The notes beneath the pieces are model-generated. The model saw nothing but the letters and a program-made list of their open reading frames with translations. It was not told the origin of the DNA and searched no databases. A program made the translations under genes and the position numbers. From Macrostomum hystrix (taxonomy: Eukaryota; Platyhelminthes; Macrostomidae): 64,000 bases of DNA. Each line of letters begins with the position of its first letter. Position 1 is the first letter of the stretch. Of the stretch, positions 1-12,300 are shown one piece after another. The stretch is taken from positions 4,433,001-4,497,000 of the forward strand of contig CATNEN010000002.1 of the NCBI GenBank assembly GCA_950097015.1, read 5' to 3'.

Positions 1-2
1 AT

Positions 3-1970
3 GTGCTCTTCGGAGCCTTTAGGCGAGCCCTGGAACGCCGGGCTACGCACGAGCACCTCACCCGCTGGATCATGTATATGATCTCTCACCGAACTGCCAC
101 CTCGCACCTGCTTGGACACTCCCGTTCTGTGAATGTCCAGAAGGGAGGCCCGCAGGGTGGCGTTCTCAGTCCGATCCTTTGGAACCTTGTCATGGACGAA
201 CTGCTCTGCAGCCCTGACCCGGACCCGGTCCAAAAAATCGGCTATGCTGACGACGTCACCGCCACCGTGGCCGGACCGTCTCCCCCGGTCCTTAGAGACC
301 TTCTGCAAGCTTTCATCCACCGTGCCGAACGCTGGGCCAATGGCTGCGGCCTCAAACTCTCTGAGTCCAAGACCGTCGCCATTATGTTCACCAGCAAACG
401 AAACTGGAGGATTGAGCCTCTCCTTCTCTATAACAAACCAATCGCCATGGAGAAGCAAACCAGATGCTTAGGTGTCATCCTCGACCACAGGTTGAGCTGG
501 ACACCTCACGTCAAATTCAAAACCCGTAAAGCTCTTGCGACGCTCGCGCAGATTCGCAGAGCCTTCGGCGCCACCTGGGGCCTCACCCCCCGCCGTCTCT
601 GGTGGATTTACACTACCATTGTAAGACCGGCCATCTCTTTTGCCGGCTTCATCTGGAATAGTGCCCTGGAGACCAAAGGGGTCCTGGAGGCCCTAAACAA
701 GGTGCAGGGCCGTGCTTGTCGAGCCTTCATGAGTGCGGCACCCTCCACTCCCTTCGCTAGCATGAATGCCTTCCTGGACCTTCCCCCTTTAGATCTTTTT
801 ATCAAGGGGGAGGCGATGAAGACGGCTCGTCGTCTTCTGGACGCGGGTATCTCCATCCGGAAGCAACTTGCCTTCAGCAAGCGGAACCTCCAGGCCCATG
901 GCGACCTCAGCCTACGGGACCTGGACGCAGCAGGAGGTCTCAAAATTCTCTCCGACGGAATCCCGTCGACGCTGTGCCCACCGCAAAAATTCAAAACCAG
1001 CATTCCGCCTCGCCAGGAAGTACGTGACCACGGCCAACCCCGTGAAATTCACTGCTTCACCGACGGATCGCAAATCAACTCGGTCTCTGGTTTCGGCTAC
1101 TGCATTATGTCCGGAGGGAAAACTGTGGCGACCTTCTCCCAGCACACCGGCATAAACTCTACTGTTTTCCAGAACGAAGTTCTGGCCATCAGCTCCTGCG
1201 CCCTGGAGCTGATCTACCAAAACGTCCATGGAGCAGAAATCTTCCTCCACTCGGACAGCCAGGCGGCGATCCATGCCCTTGGACGCACGCACACCTGCTC
1301 GCGCACAGTCCTTGACTGCGTCGCGCAACTCAACCGCTTAGGGACCCACAACAAGGTGTCCCTAAGGTGGATTCCAGGGCACTCTGGCCACCCTGGTAAC
1401 GAATTGGCCGACAGCCTCGCCAAGGCCGGTTCGACGGGTTCGCTTTTTGGCCCCGTGCCTGCGGTCTCCACCCCTACCGCCGTCGTCAACACTCGGATTA
1501 ACCAGTGGGTGACCTCAAAGCACAAGGACAGATGGATCAATACCGCCGATTGTCGGCAGTCTCGCGCTGCTGTCCCTTGTCCCTCCACTGCCCTTCGCAA
1601 AGCCTTGCTTGGACTGAACCGCAAGGACATCAGGGCAGTCACCATGGCCCTCTCTGGCCATGGCTGTTTCGCCAGGCACCGCTTCCTGCAAGGCAAAATC
1701 CGCAGTGAGGAATGCCCCTTCTGCCTCTCCTATGTTGAGGATGCAGAGCATTTTATTTGCGACTGCCCCGCCTTCACTCAGGACCGGCTCACCTATCTCG
1801 GCCCAAACCCGGATCTCCCCGACGTTTTCAGGCCTGAGAACATCTGCCAGCTCGTCCGATACCTGAGGGCCACCGGGCGAGCAACCCTCCACCTCCTGGA
1901 CACTCCGGAGGAGGACCGCGCTGCGGACGCCGGCACCACCGGATCCCCCTGCGCGACACCGCAGCTCTAG
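3..1970 (+). CDS. Non-LTR retrotransposon ORF2, 3' part (RT end, RNase H, zinc knuckle)
   Basis: The frame is open at the left window edge, so the true start lies outside and only the C-terminal 655 residues are seen. They show the end of a reverse transcriptase ([10 protein letters not shown] near residue 50; the YADD active site near residue 81), a thumb region, then an RNase H domain with its acidic residues in order: FTDGSQ (about 352), [14 protein letters not shown] and NELADSLA (about 466). A C-terminal CPFC...HFICDC zinc-binding cluster follows near 570. An RT followed by a cellular-type RNase H is known from I/R1/LOA-group LINEs; the exact clade is inferred. The protein would act with its mRNA in target-primed reverse transcription. 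No internal stop is visible, so this is a young or recently active copy. No poly(A) tail is obvious after the TAG. Confidence 0.9.
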   Translation: MLFGAFRRALERRATHEHLTRWIMYMISHRTATSHLLGHSRSVNVQKGGPQGGVLSPILWNLVMDELLCSPDPDPVQKIGYADDVTATVAGPSPPVLRDLLQAFIHRAERWANGCGLKLSESKTVAIMFTSKRNWRIEPLLLYNKPIAMEKQTRCLGVILDHRLSWTPHVKFKTRKALATLAQIRRAFGATWGLTPRRLWWIYTTIVRPAISFAGFIWNSALETKGVLEALNKVQGRACRAFMSAAPSTPFASMNAFLDLPPLDLFIKGEAMKTARRLLDAGISIRKQLAFSKRNLQAHGDLSLRDLDAAGGLKILSDGIPSTLCPPQKFKTSIPPRQEVRDHGQPREIHCFTDGSQINSVSGFGYCIMSGGKTVATFSQHTGINSTVFQNEVLAISSCALELIYQNVHGAEIFLHSDSQAAIHALGRTHTCSRTVLDCVAQLNRLGTHNKVSLRWIPGHSGHPGNELADSLAKAGSTGSLFGPVPAVSTPTAVVNTRINQWVTSKHKDRWINTADCRQSRAAVPCPSTALRKALLGLNRKDIRAVTMALSGHGCFARHRFLQGKIRSEECPFCLSYVEDAEHFICDCPAFTQDRLTYLGPNPDLPDVFRPENICQLVRYLRATGRATLHLLDTPEEDRAADAGTTGSPCATPQL

Positions 1971-2224
1971 TTGCCCGTGGTCGCCAGGGGCTAGCGGAAT
2001 GGGCGGCAACGCCTCCCCGCTGCATCCGGAAGATGCCCCCTGCAGCTAAGTCAAGTCAAGAGGTGCCTGAGTCCAGGGGTCTAGATGGCGCGATGGGCGA
2101 CTCCCGCCTAGTTCGCCGGCCTGGGGGCATGCCGTTCCTGCGCTTGTGCGTCAAGTGCCCCAGGCCCCCCTGCAATTAATAAAAAATAGGGACCAATGGC
2201 CGCGCTGTCGACATCAACGCTGTT

Positions 2225-2345
2225 ACTCTCCCAGACACAATCCGCATCACAGTCGTCTTCCTGGCAACGAGCTCGCCGACACCGCCGCCAGAGAAGCAGC
2301 CCAACTGCGCGATGCCGACTCACCACGTGTCGTCGCCTTCGGGCT
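2225..2345 (+). pseudogene. Second RNase H fragment from a different retroelement copy
   Basis: A short open stretch reads PGNELADTAAREAAQ, the last catalytic block of a retroelement RNase H (the ELAD aspartate). It lies about 250 bp downstream of the intact copy's stop and in the same orientation. The residues differ from the first copy (NELADTAAREA against [11 protein letters not shown]), so it comes from another family member, not a local duplication. The sequence to about 2500 may be its decayed 3' end. The earlier RT and RNase H blocks are absent. Confidence 0.6.
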
Positions 2346-2520
2346 CGTCGCTGATTACTCGTCGTTCTAACTCGTTTTCGAAGGAAACCATTGAATACTG
2401 GCTGCTGGAGTTCCCTGCTCTTGACGCCCTCCGACTCCAGTTTTCTCGGCTAGGCGTCCATCGACCTCGCTGTCCTCTCCACTGACCGTCGCGCTGGCTA
2501 GACGCACTCTGAAGTGCATT

Positions 2521-2553
2521 ACACACACACACACACACACACACTCACACACA
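2521..2553 (+). repeat. (CA)n microsatellite
   Basis: About 16 CA units with one CT interruption, at the 3' edge of the retroelement debris. Confidence 0.9.
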
Positions 2554-4612
2554 TTCGTGAACACAGACCTAGACTCAGACTCTGTAAAACAAATCTAGCC
2601 TTTTTGTTACTTTTCACGCTTCTGGGAGGAAATTCAGAGAACTACTGATACCTCTGGGGCTGTGGCGCGATGTGGCGTTGATGAAATCAACTTGCTTTTT
2701 TTGCTTTAGACTAGCCGAGGTTTAAACTTTTTGAATATCGAATAATACTGTACGCTTGTATCTGTGTGTAGTCAGAAGCGCGGTAAGGTCTATATTGCAG
2801 CCATGCAGCTCACATCGATGGCAAAAGGACAAATGTAAAAAGCCAATAAATTCGACACAGGCAATTTTGCACATCCACAACTTCAATGCAAAATTAAACT
2901 AATGGAATTGTTCAAATCTACAGTCACATATTAAGTATGTGAATTACAGTGCTATCATCCGCATTATATAGTCATAAATGATATAATAAATTACTAACTA
3001 CATTACAAGCAGACATAGTGATGTTAACTAGACTTGAACCCTGCAAGCAGTCGTTTTCGTCGATTTTTTTAATAAAATAAACTGAATTACCTCACGCCTG
3101 CGACTGGGGGTGGACAGACTTCTTGACAAGCAGCACAAATTAAATTCGAACAAGCGTTCAACGGCTTTTCACTTTCTTTGAAAGAGAATTTTCTGCTTGG
3201 CATCCGGTCGGTCGGTGGTGACTCCCCTCTTTATCAGTTGCACTGCATCTCTTGAGAATTTCTCTTCCAGTTCTTGACAGCCTTGACAGCGAATTCGGGG
3301 TGGTCGTACGGGCGTCCCAGTAGCAACCCTGCAAACTTCTTGTGCTAGAGAAAAAATGTGGCATGATAAAAAACTTAGTTATCTTCGTGCTCGCATCTGT
3401 CAATATTGTGCAGACTTTCCGTTCGAATCCCAATTCGCCAGTGCATCCATGGGATATTGCGTGGGACTAGAACCTTCTGGCCTTCGTTAGCCTTCCCAGC
3501 AGGGGATTCTGACTTCGAACCATCCCAACAATGCGAATTATCGCTCTCTGGTCAACTCAGTTTCAAAGCTAGATATAGTAGCTTTTCGAGTTTTGAAATT
3601 GGATTCGGTTAGTTTGAAATTCAATTTGCACCAGCCATTCATCTTAGTCTTTCAATTTCCTTGTGGCATTATTTGCTTAATTCATGTCAAAAACACATCA
3701 GTTTTCAAGTTTTGATTACATCCTCGTATTTGGTAGTAATTGGACCCAGAAATGGGCTAAACATCTACTGATCAACTTTAAATAAATAAAAAAATTAATG
3801 TCGAAGTGGTAATAGCTCGTAAAAGTTTAATTCGTTTATAAATTAAATATATATTTTTGTAACTGAAACTTAAAATCGTTGCTTTAGCTATGATTAATTC
3901 ATTCTAAAAAATTGTGTCCTGCAAAATACGATCTTACTACTCATTTGTTGTTATTGCAGTAGTATGGCTCTGTTCTACTTACTTCAGTATTTCTGTTATT
4001 TGCCTAAATAGTGCAGGTAGTCAACTTGGGTGTGAGTGTGTGTGCGTGTGTGCAGTGTACACTGCCCTTTTTGAGTCCAGCACATTTATGATAGAATGAA
4101 AGCATAAAGAGAGATTGCAGAGGACTAGACAGGAATAAACAAATGGAAGAGTGAGGCACGTTGAACGCCAATGCCTTCTCATCTCTAAGCGCTGTGCTCA
4201 AGTCCTTTTGAATCACCCACATACCCACTGCTGCCCCCTTGAGCTTATTAACTTATTATTCAGCCTCTCAAATGGCCCAGTAGACAGAAAAGGACAATGC
4301 TGCTGCTGAAGAGGTTAGGAAGCAGGCCGCTTCAGTGGAGACGCCATTTTCCATGCGTCTTGTCTGCCTCTCATTCTCTCCCTCTCCGATGTTGGCCTCA
4401 TAAACCCTGTTAAAACAACCTCCCCCTCAACTCCGCGCCCCAACTGCATGGCAACCAAAGCTTGAGTTGTGAAGGCAGGAAAAAGCAATCACAGAGAAGC
4501 TTGGGGACCCACCTGGATTGAGAATACCGGCCGATTGAGGCTCATTTTTAGCGAACTCGAGCTCTGTTAAAGAGATCTAATTCAAAAGCCCGAGCGGGGT
4601 CAATCTGGCATC
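2554..4612. other. AT-rich intergenic DNA without a recognisable gene
   Basis: Open frames here are short, AT-biased and lack motifs. A short impure GT tract lies near 4030-4060. About 4260-4612 is less AT-rich and could hold the promoter and 5' UTR of the next gene, but no TATA box or initiator can be called with confidence. Confidence 0.5.
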
Positions 4613-5881
4613 ATGTACTCGCCCTACCTGCAGTTCCCGAGCGTCTGCGAGGTTCAGTACGATGCCGACGAGTACAGAGTGCCCTACCGGCTGCCGTCAT
4701 CCTCCGGCCAGTCGGCGCAGCGGTCCAAGACCAGCGTAGCCGACGGTGGCGGACTTCGCTGGCTTCCGAGAATCTCGCGAAGCGGCAGGCTGTCTGTTCA
4801 ACTTGTCGACGACGGCTACGGCGAAGGCTACGGCTTTGGCTACAACTATGGCTACGGGGATGCGAATAGGATGGCTAAATCAATGCCATTGTTTGGCGAT
4901 ACGGCTGAGGCTAGCGGCTACGGTTACGGCTACGGCTACGGTGAGGGCTACAGCTACGCCGACGACGAAAGCGACGATCAAGAGGCTGGCAGCGAGGCTC
5001 GACGGTTGCGTCGGTTGAGGCGCGATGAGCATGACGACCGCCAGGAGCCTGGCAGGCAGACCAGGATTCAGTTCAATGTGAGTGCGCGGCTTAAAATATC
5101 AAGGAGTTCAAAATGATGAACTCACGAATATTATTTCCAGTGAAATACATCTGAACATACTTGCGTCTTTAGCTGACCGAGCAGCAGCAGCAGCAGCATC
5201 AGCAGCGGAAAAGGCAGTCGCTTCTACTTGGCGATCGAAAATCCGCATCGCAGTTGACTTATCAGTCCTTTTACACTGGCGGCGCTGGGGCCTCATCAGC
5301 CACGGGCGGTCGGAGATCCTTTAACGATACGCTTGGACTTGATTCGGGCCTGGGAAGCGAGGAGATGGCGCCACCGCTCGAATGGATCGATGATCTCAGG
5401 AGGTGGATAGAGGTGAGGGACGGAGACGTTGCTGAGGATGCCTCCAAAGACCCCGGGGGACAACACCATGGCAGCCTGGGGTGAACGTCGCCATGAATGT
5501 CTGGGATGGACATCGCGAAGGATGTCTTTGTGGAAGTCGCGATGGATGCCTTGGGTGGACGTCGCGATGTATGTCTGGGTGAAAGTCGCGATGGATGCCT
5601 GGGTGGACGCCACCGTGAATATATGGGTGGGCGATGGGATGGATGCCCGGGTGGACGTCGCGATGGATATCTGGGTGAACGTCGCGATGGATGCCTGGGT
5701 GGACGCCACCGTGGATATATGGGTGGACGTTGCAATGGATATCTGGGTGAACGTCGCGATGGATGCCTGGGTGGACGTCGTCGCAATGGACGTCCGTGTT
5801 TAAATTAGTACCGACTTTTTCTAGATCTCTTTGAAGGAAAGCCAGAGTCCGGGAGGAAGATACTGCGTTGCGATGCAATAG
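4613..5881 (+). CDS. Gly/Tyr-rich protein, three-exon model
   Basis: Model: exons 4613-5077, 5173-5412 and 5825-5881, all phase 0, giving 253 residues. Exon 1 starts at the first ATG, ends at AAT|gtgagt and has a Gly/Tyr-rich stretch at about residues 66-122 (repeats of GYGYGYGYGEGY type) followed by an acidic segment and an Arg-rich run (RRLRRLRRDE). Exon 2 opens with LTEQQQQQHQQRKRQS after a ttag acceptor and ends at GAG|gtgagg. Exon 3 follows a pyrimidine-rich ctag acceptor and closes at TAG. There is no signal peptide or recognised domain. Gly/Tyr-rich low complexity is typical of structural or phase-separating proteins, but no function is assigned. The intron between exons 2 and 3 is almost filled by a minisatellite. 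The last exon is the weakest part; exons 1-2 could instead splice into the gene starting at 6374. Confidence 0.5.
5490..5800 (+). repeat. Minisatellite in an intron (GTCGCGATGGATGCCTGGGT type)
   Basis: Imperfect tandem copies of a 24- to 36-bp unit containing GTCGCGATGGATGCCTGGGT, alternating with variants CACCGTGAATATATGGGTGG and GATATCTGGGTGAACGTCGC. All six frames are open across it because the unit length is a multiple of three, which produces long spurious reading frames on both strands. Confidence 0.85.
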
Positions 5882-6373
5882 GAGCATTGCGATGTTCCTA
5901 ATATATAGTCTAACTACCCATCTTTCAGTAGTAATTGGAGACGTAATAAGAGAGTTAGTAGCCAGTCTAATTTCAAGCTAGGGCACGTAGAACGCAATGA
6001 TTTAGTTGAGTTTCTTTGCGGGTTAAGCGGCTCATTTGCCAACCCCAATGGATAAGCTGCAAAGAGAATGAATTTAAAGCTCTTATTAATCTGGATAGCG
6101 TGTCTAAACACTTTCACAAAATACAACTTTCTCGCTGATCAAGCCATGCTACTTTGCTAGAATTTAAGTTCACCAGAGGGCCCAATAGAAGAGCAAAGGT
6201 TTGCAGAACGTTAGAATTTCAAATCAAATATTTATAGTTAAGTTTTGGTCTGGCTCAAATTTCTCTCCTTATTGTTTGAGTTTCTGGGAATGCAGACGTA
6301 CTTTAATTGGGCCTGAAATGTTATATATATTGAAAAGCTTTGATGAATATGGGATTAAATATTCCTGGTAGTC

Positions 6374-9300
6374 ATGGCAGAGCAAACGCATAGCGACAAA
6401 TACCTGCTCAGTTTCCTGTGTGTCTGCCGACCGGAGGCTGTGGCTGCGCTGGCCGCAGCTCCAGGTCTTGATGGCCACTTCGTCTGCGGGCCGTGTTGCC
6501 GCCTGTTGTACAAATGCCGCAGCTTTGATCTATCCGACAGGCTGTTTGCCAGGGCAAGTGTTAAACTGGATTTTTTAATTGGTTCATCGGTCTAATGAAG
6601 GTTGCTATTGACATTCGTAATTTAAGAGTCTTAGGGTTTGGGTATTTCTGTCAAATTTTGCTGAAAAATCGTGAACATCGTGTTAATAAACTGCAGGTCC
6701 GGGAGGACACCTCCTACCTGTCGTTCGTAAGTCGAGCTCAACTTGGCGCCAATCCGAAGAGTCGACTTGACGGCGAAATCGATGACGCTGATTTGGGTCA
6801 CGGCCATCGGGGACAGCATGGTGACGAACTGTGCGATCGATTTTTGCATCATTTCAACCTGGCTCAGGAGCGTAAGGATGACCTGGTGAGGCCTTTATAC
6901 ATATACTTCATTTCTACCCGTGCTCGCCACTCTAGCGCTTAGCAGTAGAAAGTCCATACGGGGTTTTCAAATACAATTATTTATCTGTATCTCCTAAAAT
7001 ATTCAGCCAATTGCCTAATAATCAAATTCTTACACTCTAACAGATAAAAGACTTCCAGAATCACAAAACATCGGCATCGTCGATTTTCAACAATTCTTGC
7101 TGGGGTGTCGCGTGAAAAAAAACCACCGAAATTGGAATAATTTTGCGCTAAAAAATCTTAATTCTTGATTACATTTTACATTTTTACTGGTATAGATACG
7201 CCGTAGTGGCTTTATTAAAGAGCAATGTTAGCCGTCCATGTCACCTGGGTTTTCGACGAGAATCGCTGAATATCTCGACGGGTGGAAAAGTTTGATCCAT
7301 AATGGTGGACTTCCAGGAAAGTCGGTCATTCGGTTTGGGAGCTTTCGTGAAGTAGGCAGTGTCTTTCCTGGTCTTTCCCCAGCGGAAAATTGCTGTGGTT
7401 TGCTCTGGGCTCGCAGCACCTAAGGTGTCGCAGGTTCCTGCGGCACCACGGCCTGCTGGTGGACATGCCAAACCGCCGGCTGCTCGACACTAGCTCGCTG
7501 TCCAGCGCCCACCTGCTGCTCGGGTCCGGACCGGTCCCGCAGCTCGCCGCCGCAGTCGCTGGGGACCCGTACAGCCAGCTGCTCGCGGAGTTCCCGACGC
7601 TGACAGAGCCGAGGTTCCAGAAAGCCCGGCCGCTCCACGGGGTCAAACACCATATTCCTACGACGGGCCCCCCGTCCACGCCCGGGCGCGCCGCCTGCCG
7701 CCTGACAAGCTGGCGGTGGCCAAGGAGGAATTCTGCAACCTAGAGCAGCTTGGCATCATGCGGCGGTCTTGCAGCCCCTGGTCTTCGCCGCTGCACATGG
7801 TGCCAAAATCCTCCGGTGGTTGGCGGCCCTGCGGCGACTTCCGGCGCCTCAACGACGCCACGGTGCCCGACCGCTACCCGGTGCCGCACATCCAGGACTT
7901 TTCTGCGCAGTTGTCCGGGTGAAAATTTTTCTCCAAGATCGACCTGGTGCGGGGCTACCACCAGATTCCGGTTGCCGAGGCCGACATCGCCAAGACGGCC
8001 GTTATCACGCCATTCGGCTTGTTTGAGTTCCTCCGGATGCCATTCGGACTCAAAAACGCCGCCCAGGCCTTCCAACGGCTGATTGACACGGTCTACAAGG
8101 GCCTGGACTGTGTGTTCGCCTATATTGACGATTTCCTAGTGGCGAGCAGCGGCCCTCAGCAGCATCTGGAGCACCTGCGCACGCTGTTCCTGCGCCTGGC
8201 AGACAACGGCCTCCTCGTCAATCCAGCCAAGTGCCAGTTTGGCCGCAGCGAAATCGACTTTCTGGGCCACCGCATCAACAGCCGGGGCGCCGTGCCGCTA
8301 CCAGACAAAGTCGAAGCCATCGCCCGATTCCCACCGCCCGCGACCGTCAAGGGCCTGCAAGAGTCGCCGGCATGGTAAACTTCTATCACAGGTTCGTGCC
8401 GCGAGCCGCCCAGCTGCTGCGCCCCATCTACGGTGTCCTGGCCAGCAAGGACAAGACCGTTCGGTGGACACCGGAGCTGACGGACGCCTTCAACAGCACG
8501 AAGCAAGCCCTGGTTGACGCTACCATGCTTGCGCACGTGGAGCCCGACGCCCCAACGGCGCTGACGGTCGACGCCTCGGACACCGCCGTCAGGGCGGTCC
8601 AGGAGCAGCGTGCCGGCGAGGCCTGGCGGCCACTAGCTTTCTTCAGCCGCCAACTGCGACCTGCTGAACAAAAGTACAGCGCCTTCGACCATGAGTTATT
8701 CGCTCTCTATCTGGCCACGCGGCATTTCCGCTACTTTTTGGAAGGCCGCATCTTCACCGCTTACACCGACCACAAACCCCTGGTCGCCGCCATGGCCAAG
8801 TTGTCGGACCCTGGTCAGCGCGCCAGCAGCGGCACCTCGCATACGTGTCGGAGTTCACCACCGACATCTGGCACGTGGCGGGCAAGGACAATCCGGTTGC
8901 CGATGCCCTGTCCCGCTGCACCATCGCCGCCGTGCAGCCGCTGCTTTCGGAATCGACTACGCGGCCCTGGCACGCGCACAAAGGGCAGACGATCTTACGC
9001 TCGCCGGCACCGTCCTGCGGCTCGAGCGCGTGGCATTGCGTCCGGGCCTGGAGGTCATCTGCGACATCGGGACCGGCCGCCCGCGCCCGTTGGTGCCCGC
9101 CGACTTCCGCCGCGCCGTTTTCGACGCCGTCCACAGCCTGGCGCACCCGTCCGTACGCAGTACGCGGTGCCTAGTGTCCGAGAAGTTCGTGTGGCCGGGC
9201 ATCAACAGGGACGTCGGCCAATGGGCTCGCAGCTGCATCGCCTGCCAGACGGCCAAAGTGCAGACCAAAAACTATTGTGTTGCGTTTTTGCTTTTTAACC

Positions 9301-12300
9301 CAGATTCTTCCTTCATCTTGAATTTGGAAAAAAACCTAGTTTCGAACCATAAGCGAGCCAACAATAAAGCAATAAATTTCTGTTTCTCTCTAGGCTGCAG
9401 CCAGAAGATCGCAGAAGCGTCGTCAGCGACCAAGAAAGCCGGCGGAGGAGGACGCCGGCGCCAAACCCTCTCGCGGCAAGCTGTGGAAGGAACCACCTCC
9501 GCCACCTCCCAGACCAAAGCCGAAACCAAAGCGTGCGTTATTTTTGTTTTTCCGTCCTAAGCTCGTGTAGAAATAGGCAATGGGAAATGAGTATTTCATG
9601 ACAAAAGAATTGTCCGAAAACACGCAATTGAAACAAACTAGTTTTGTGCTACCTGACTCACGGACTCACGACTTGAAGGTTTGGGGTTCGATTCCTGAGT
9701 CCACAGGAACCAATTGTATCTTTTAGCAAGACACTTGCTTCAGTTCACTCAGCTGTGGGTACCAGCATTAGCTGGGGTAATTGAGGGTGTGCGTGGCGTC
9801 CCCCAGTCCATGGACTGAACAGCCGTATGCAGCTTTCAGATGCGCCACTCAATGCTTTGCTGTCAGCTGTACCAGCGTCGCCAAGCAAAGAATACAGATC
9901 TTGAAGAAAGATCCGTAATGATTGCAGCGGAAAGACAAAATAATATTTAGTAAAAATGACAGAATAGAACCTTAAAATTAAAGAGGCACATCAAAGCTCA
10001 ATCCTCAGTATTTATAGTCTACTTGTCAACTTGCAGGGTACGTGGCTCTGCCCCCGCCACCGCCACCTCCTCCGCCAAAGCGCCGCGACAGTCCAGAGGT
10101 GCCGCCCAGGGAACCGAAGACAGCTGTAGAAGTTCTACCGCCGCCACCGCCGCCACCCCCTCCGCCGCCGCCACCTCGCGAGCCAACACCACCGCCTCCG
10201 CCACCACCGCCGCCGCCACCTCGCGAGCCGACGCCACCACCTCCGTCACCACCAAAGTCGCCGACACCGGAGCTATCAACTGCTGAGTCAGGCAAGTCCA
10301 ATACGAGTTTAAAGTATAAATCTTATCTTTAAGACTCGCTAAAATAAGTATACTAGCGGTGTTAGTAAGACTTAAAAATATTCTTTAACAAAACCGTCAA
10401 CAGAGCCAGAGGAGTCGTCATATTCAAGCAGTGAACACGATGTCACGACGGAAGCCGATACTGAGACTGCCACCGGGACTGCCAAGTCGACCACCGAGGT
10501 AGAAAGTGAAGGTAAGTACGAGTAGATAGGTTCTTGATGTCTGATTCCCACAATACTAATACGCCGCGATTTTTTCTTCAATTCAAGCAAGAATTCACTT
10601 CAAGCAGTTAATTTTTTCATCGATTGAAAACGTAAGCAAAATTTCACTATAAAATTTTTTTTCAGAGGCTGAAAGCGAAGCAGAAAGCCACTGTATGAGG
10701 CCTTTATATGATACTTCCATTTGCCAATATTATCATATTTTTAACGACCATCCAACAAGTTTCAACAGTCTCACAACAGCCATTTGCAAGCGAAAACATT
10801 CAAGTGCTCTAATCAACTATATAAATTGGTGCCGGGGTCGCATAGACAGCGTTTATTTTAAAAAAGGTTTCGATTTGTTAGAATAATCTCAACCGTGTCG
10901 CGAAGCCATGATTATCCGTATAGCGCGCTTCTGAGAAGTTTTAATCCAAACTTTTTTATGTAAAATACTTTTTTTCCTTCTCGTAGTTAAGAGTCTTCAA
11001 GAGACTGCTCAGTCTGCAATGGCAGAAGCAGTGGGAGCAGATGCAGAATTAGGTGTGCCAACACCAGTGTGCCAGTGCTGCGATTGTAAAAACTGCAGCG
11101 CACCGACTGCTGCCACCAGTGCAGCCGGTGACGATGCACGGAAGCTGCCACTGAAACCAATGCACTCGGTGCCCCTACTGAACCAACCGAATGTTAATCC
11201 CAATCTAGGTAAAAGATTCCTTTTCCTTCATAGAGTGTGTATTTCACCTGTGTGCATCGTACCAAATATTTCTTGTCGTTTATTTATGTCGCTAAGTTCA
11301 AGGTTGCCTCAACGTTTTGAACTACTGTTTCCACCACAGTCATTTCCTCATGTCAAAACAGTGGAACTTATATTCTCGTACTCCGCTGTCACAGCCACAT
11401 CAGCGAGTCCACAGTCGCTGCCATCAGACCACACTGAGCCATCCACCGAGCAGCCGGCGACGATGAAAACGTCTGACATTCGGTCGACAAGCTCGTCTGC
11501 AACCGCCTCGTCGACTGGAAGTTCCAGCCGTGTGGAGTCGCCAGTTGCACCATTGGGCACAATAGTTCTTCCACCAATAGGTGTTATAAAATTGGCAACA
11601 AACTTTTATTAGAAACCTGATCCAGCATTTTGTACTATAAAAAAAATTCTATTATAGTACGCTTCGCACATTATCTTGCATTTATCTAGAATTGCGTCGC
11701 ATACATTTTCTATAACAATAATGACGTATCACAATGCTAGAACCGATGTCACACGGCATTTACCCACAGGGTGGATGATTTGTTCAATTATTAGTCATTG
11801 CAACAAACCGAGTATTTTCTGCTACACACTTGCATACCTGATTATTTATATTATTTATACTAGCTTTTTTGTACTATTTGTAAAAAAGCAGCTGCAAAAA
11901 CAGCAGTGCTCCACTACTCACATGCAACTAACTCGCATTTTACTGAAAAAGCTCAATAAAACTAGCTCACATTATATCAGTCGTTTATCCTTATTTCAGC
12001 GAGTTACCACATCAAGAGTGAGACTGAGACCGTCTACTCAGACCAGTCGATTGAGGGTAAGATTTGATACACTCCATCGATTGTCACATTGTGAAATTAG
12101 TATAAATCCAGCACTTAAGAAAGTAATCGAAACACTTTTGTTATGAATATTTCAGCTCCAGTCAAGCCACCATCGCCGACTCCAATCGTTGCTCCGCCTC
12201 CGAAGGTAAAAAAATTGCTTAACTGCGTTTTAAAGTGAATTGTTGTTATTTATCTTTATAACAAAACAGCGAGCGAATGTACTACTTTGTCGTCAGATAA

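Noticed and set aside
5271-5887. Minus-strand 137-171 codon frames rich in His, Pro and Arg
   Set aside because: Shadow of the minisatellite in the intron of the Gly/Tyr-rich gene; no start or splice context.
11676-12146. 156-codon plus frame
   Set aside because: It lies in introns and overlaps the exon 12000-12056 in a different frame; codon use is AT-driven.
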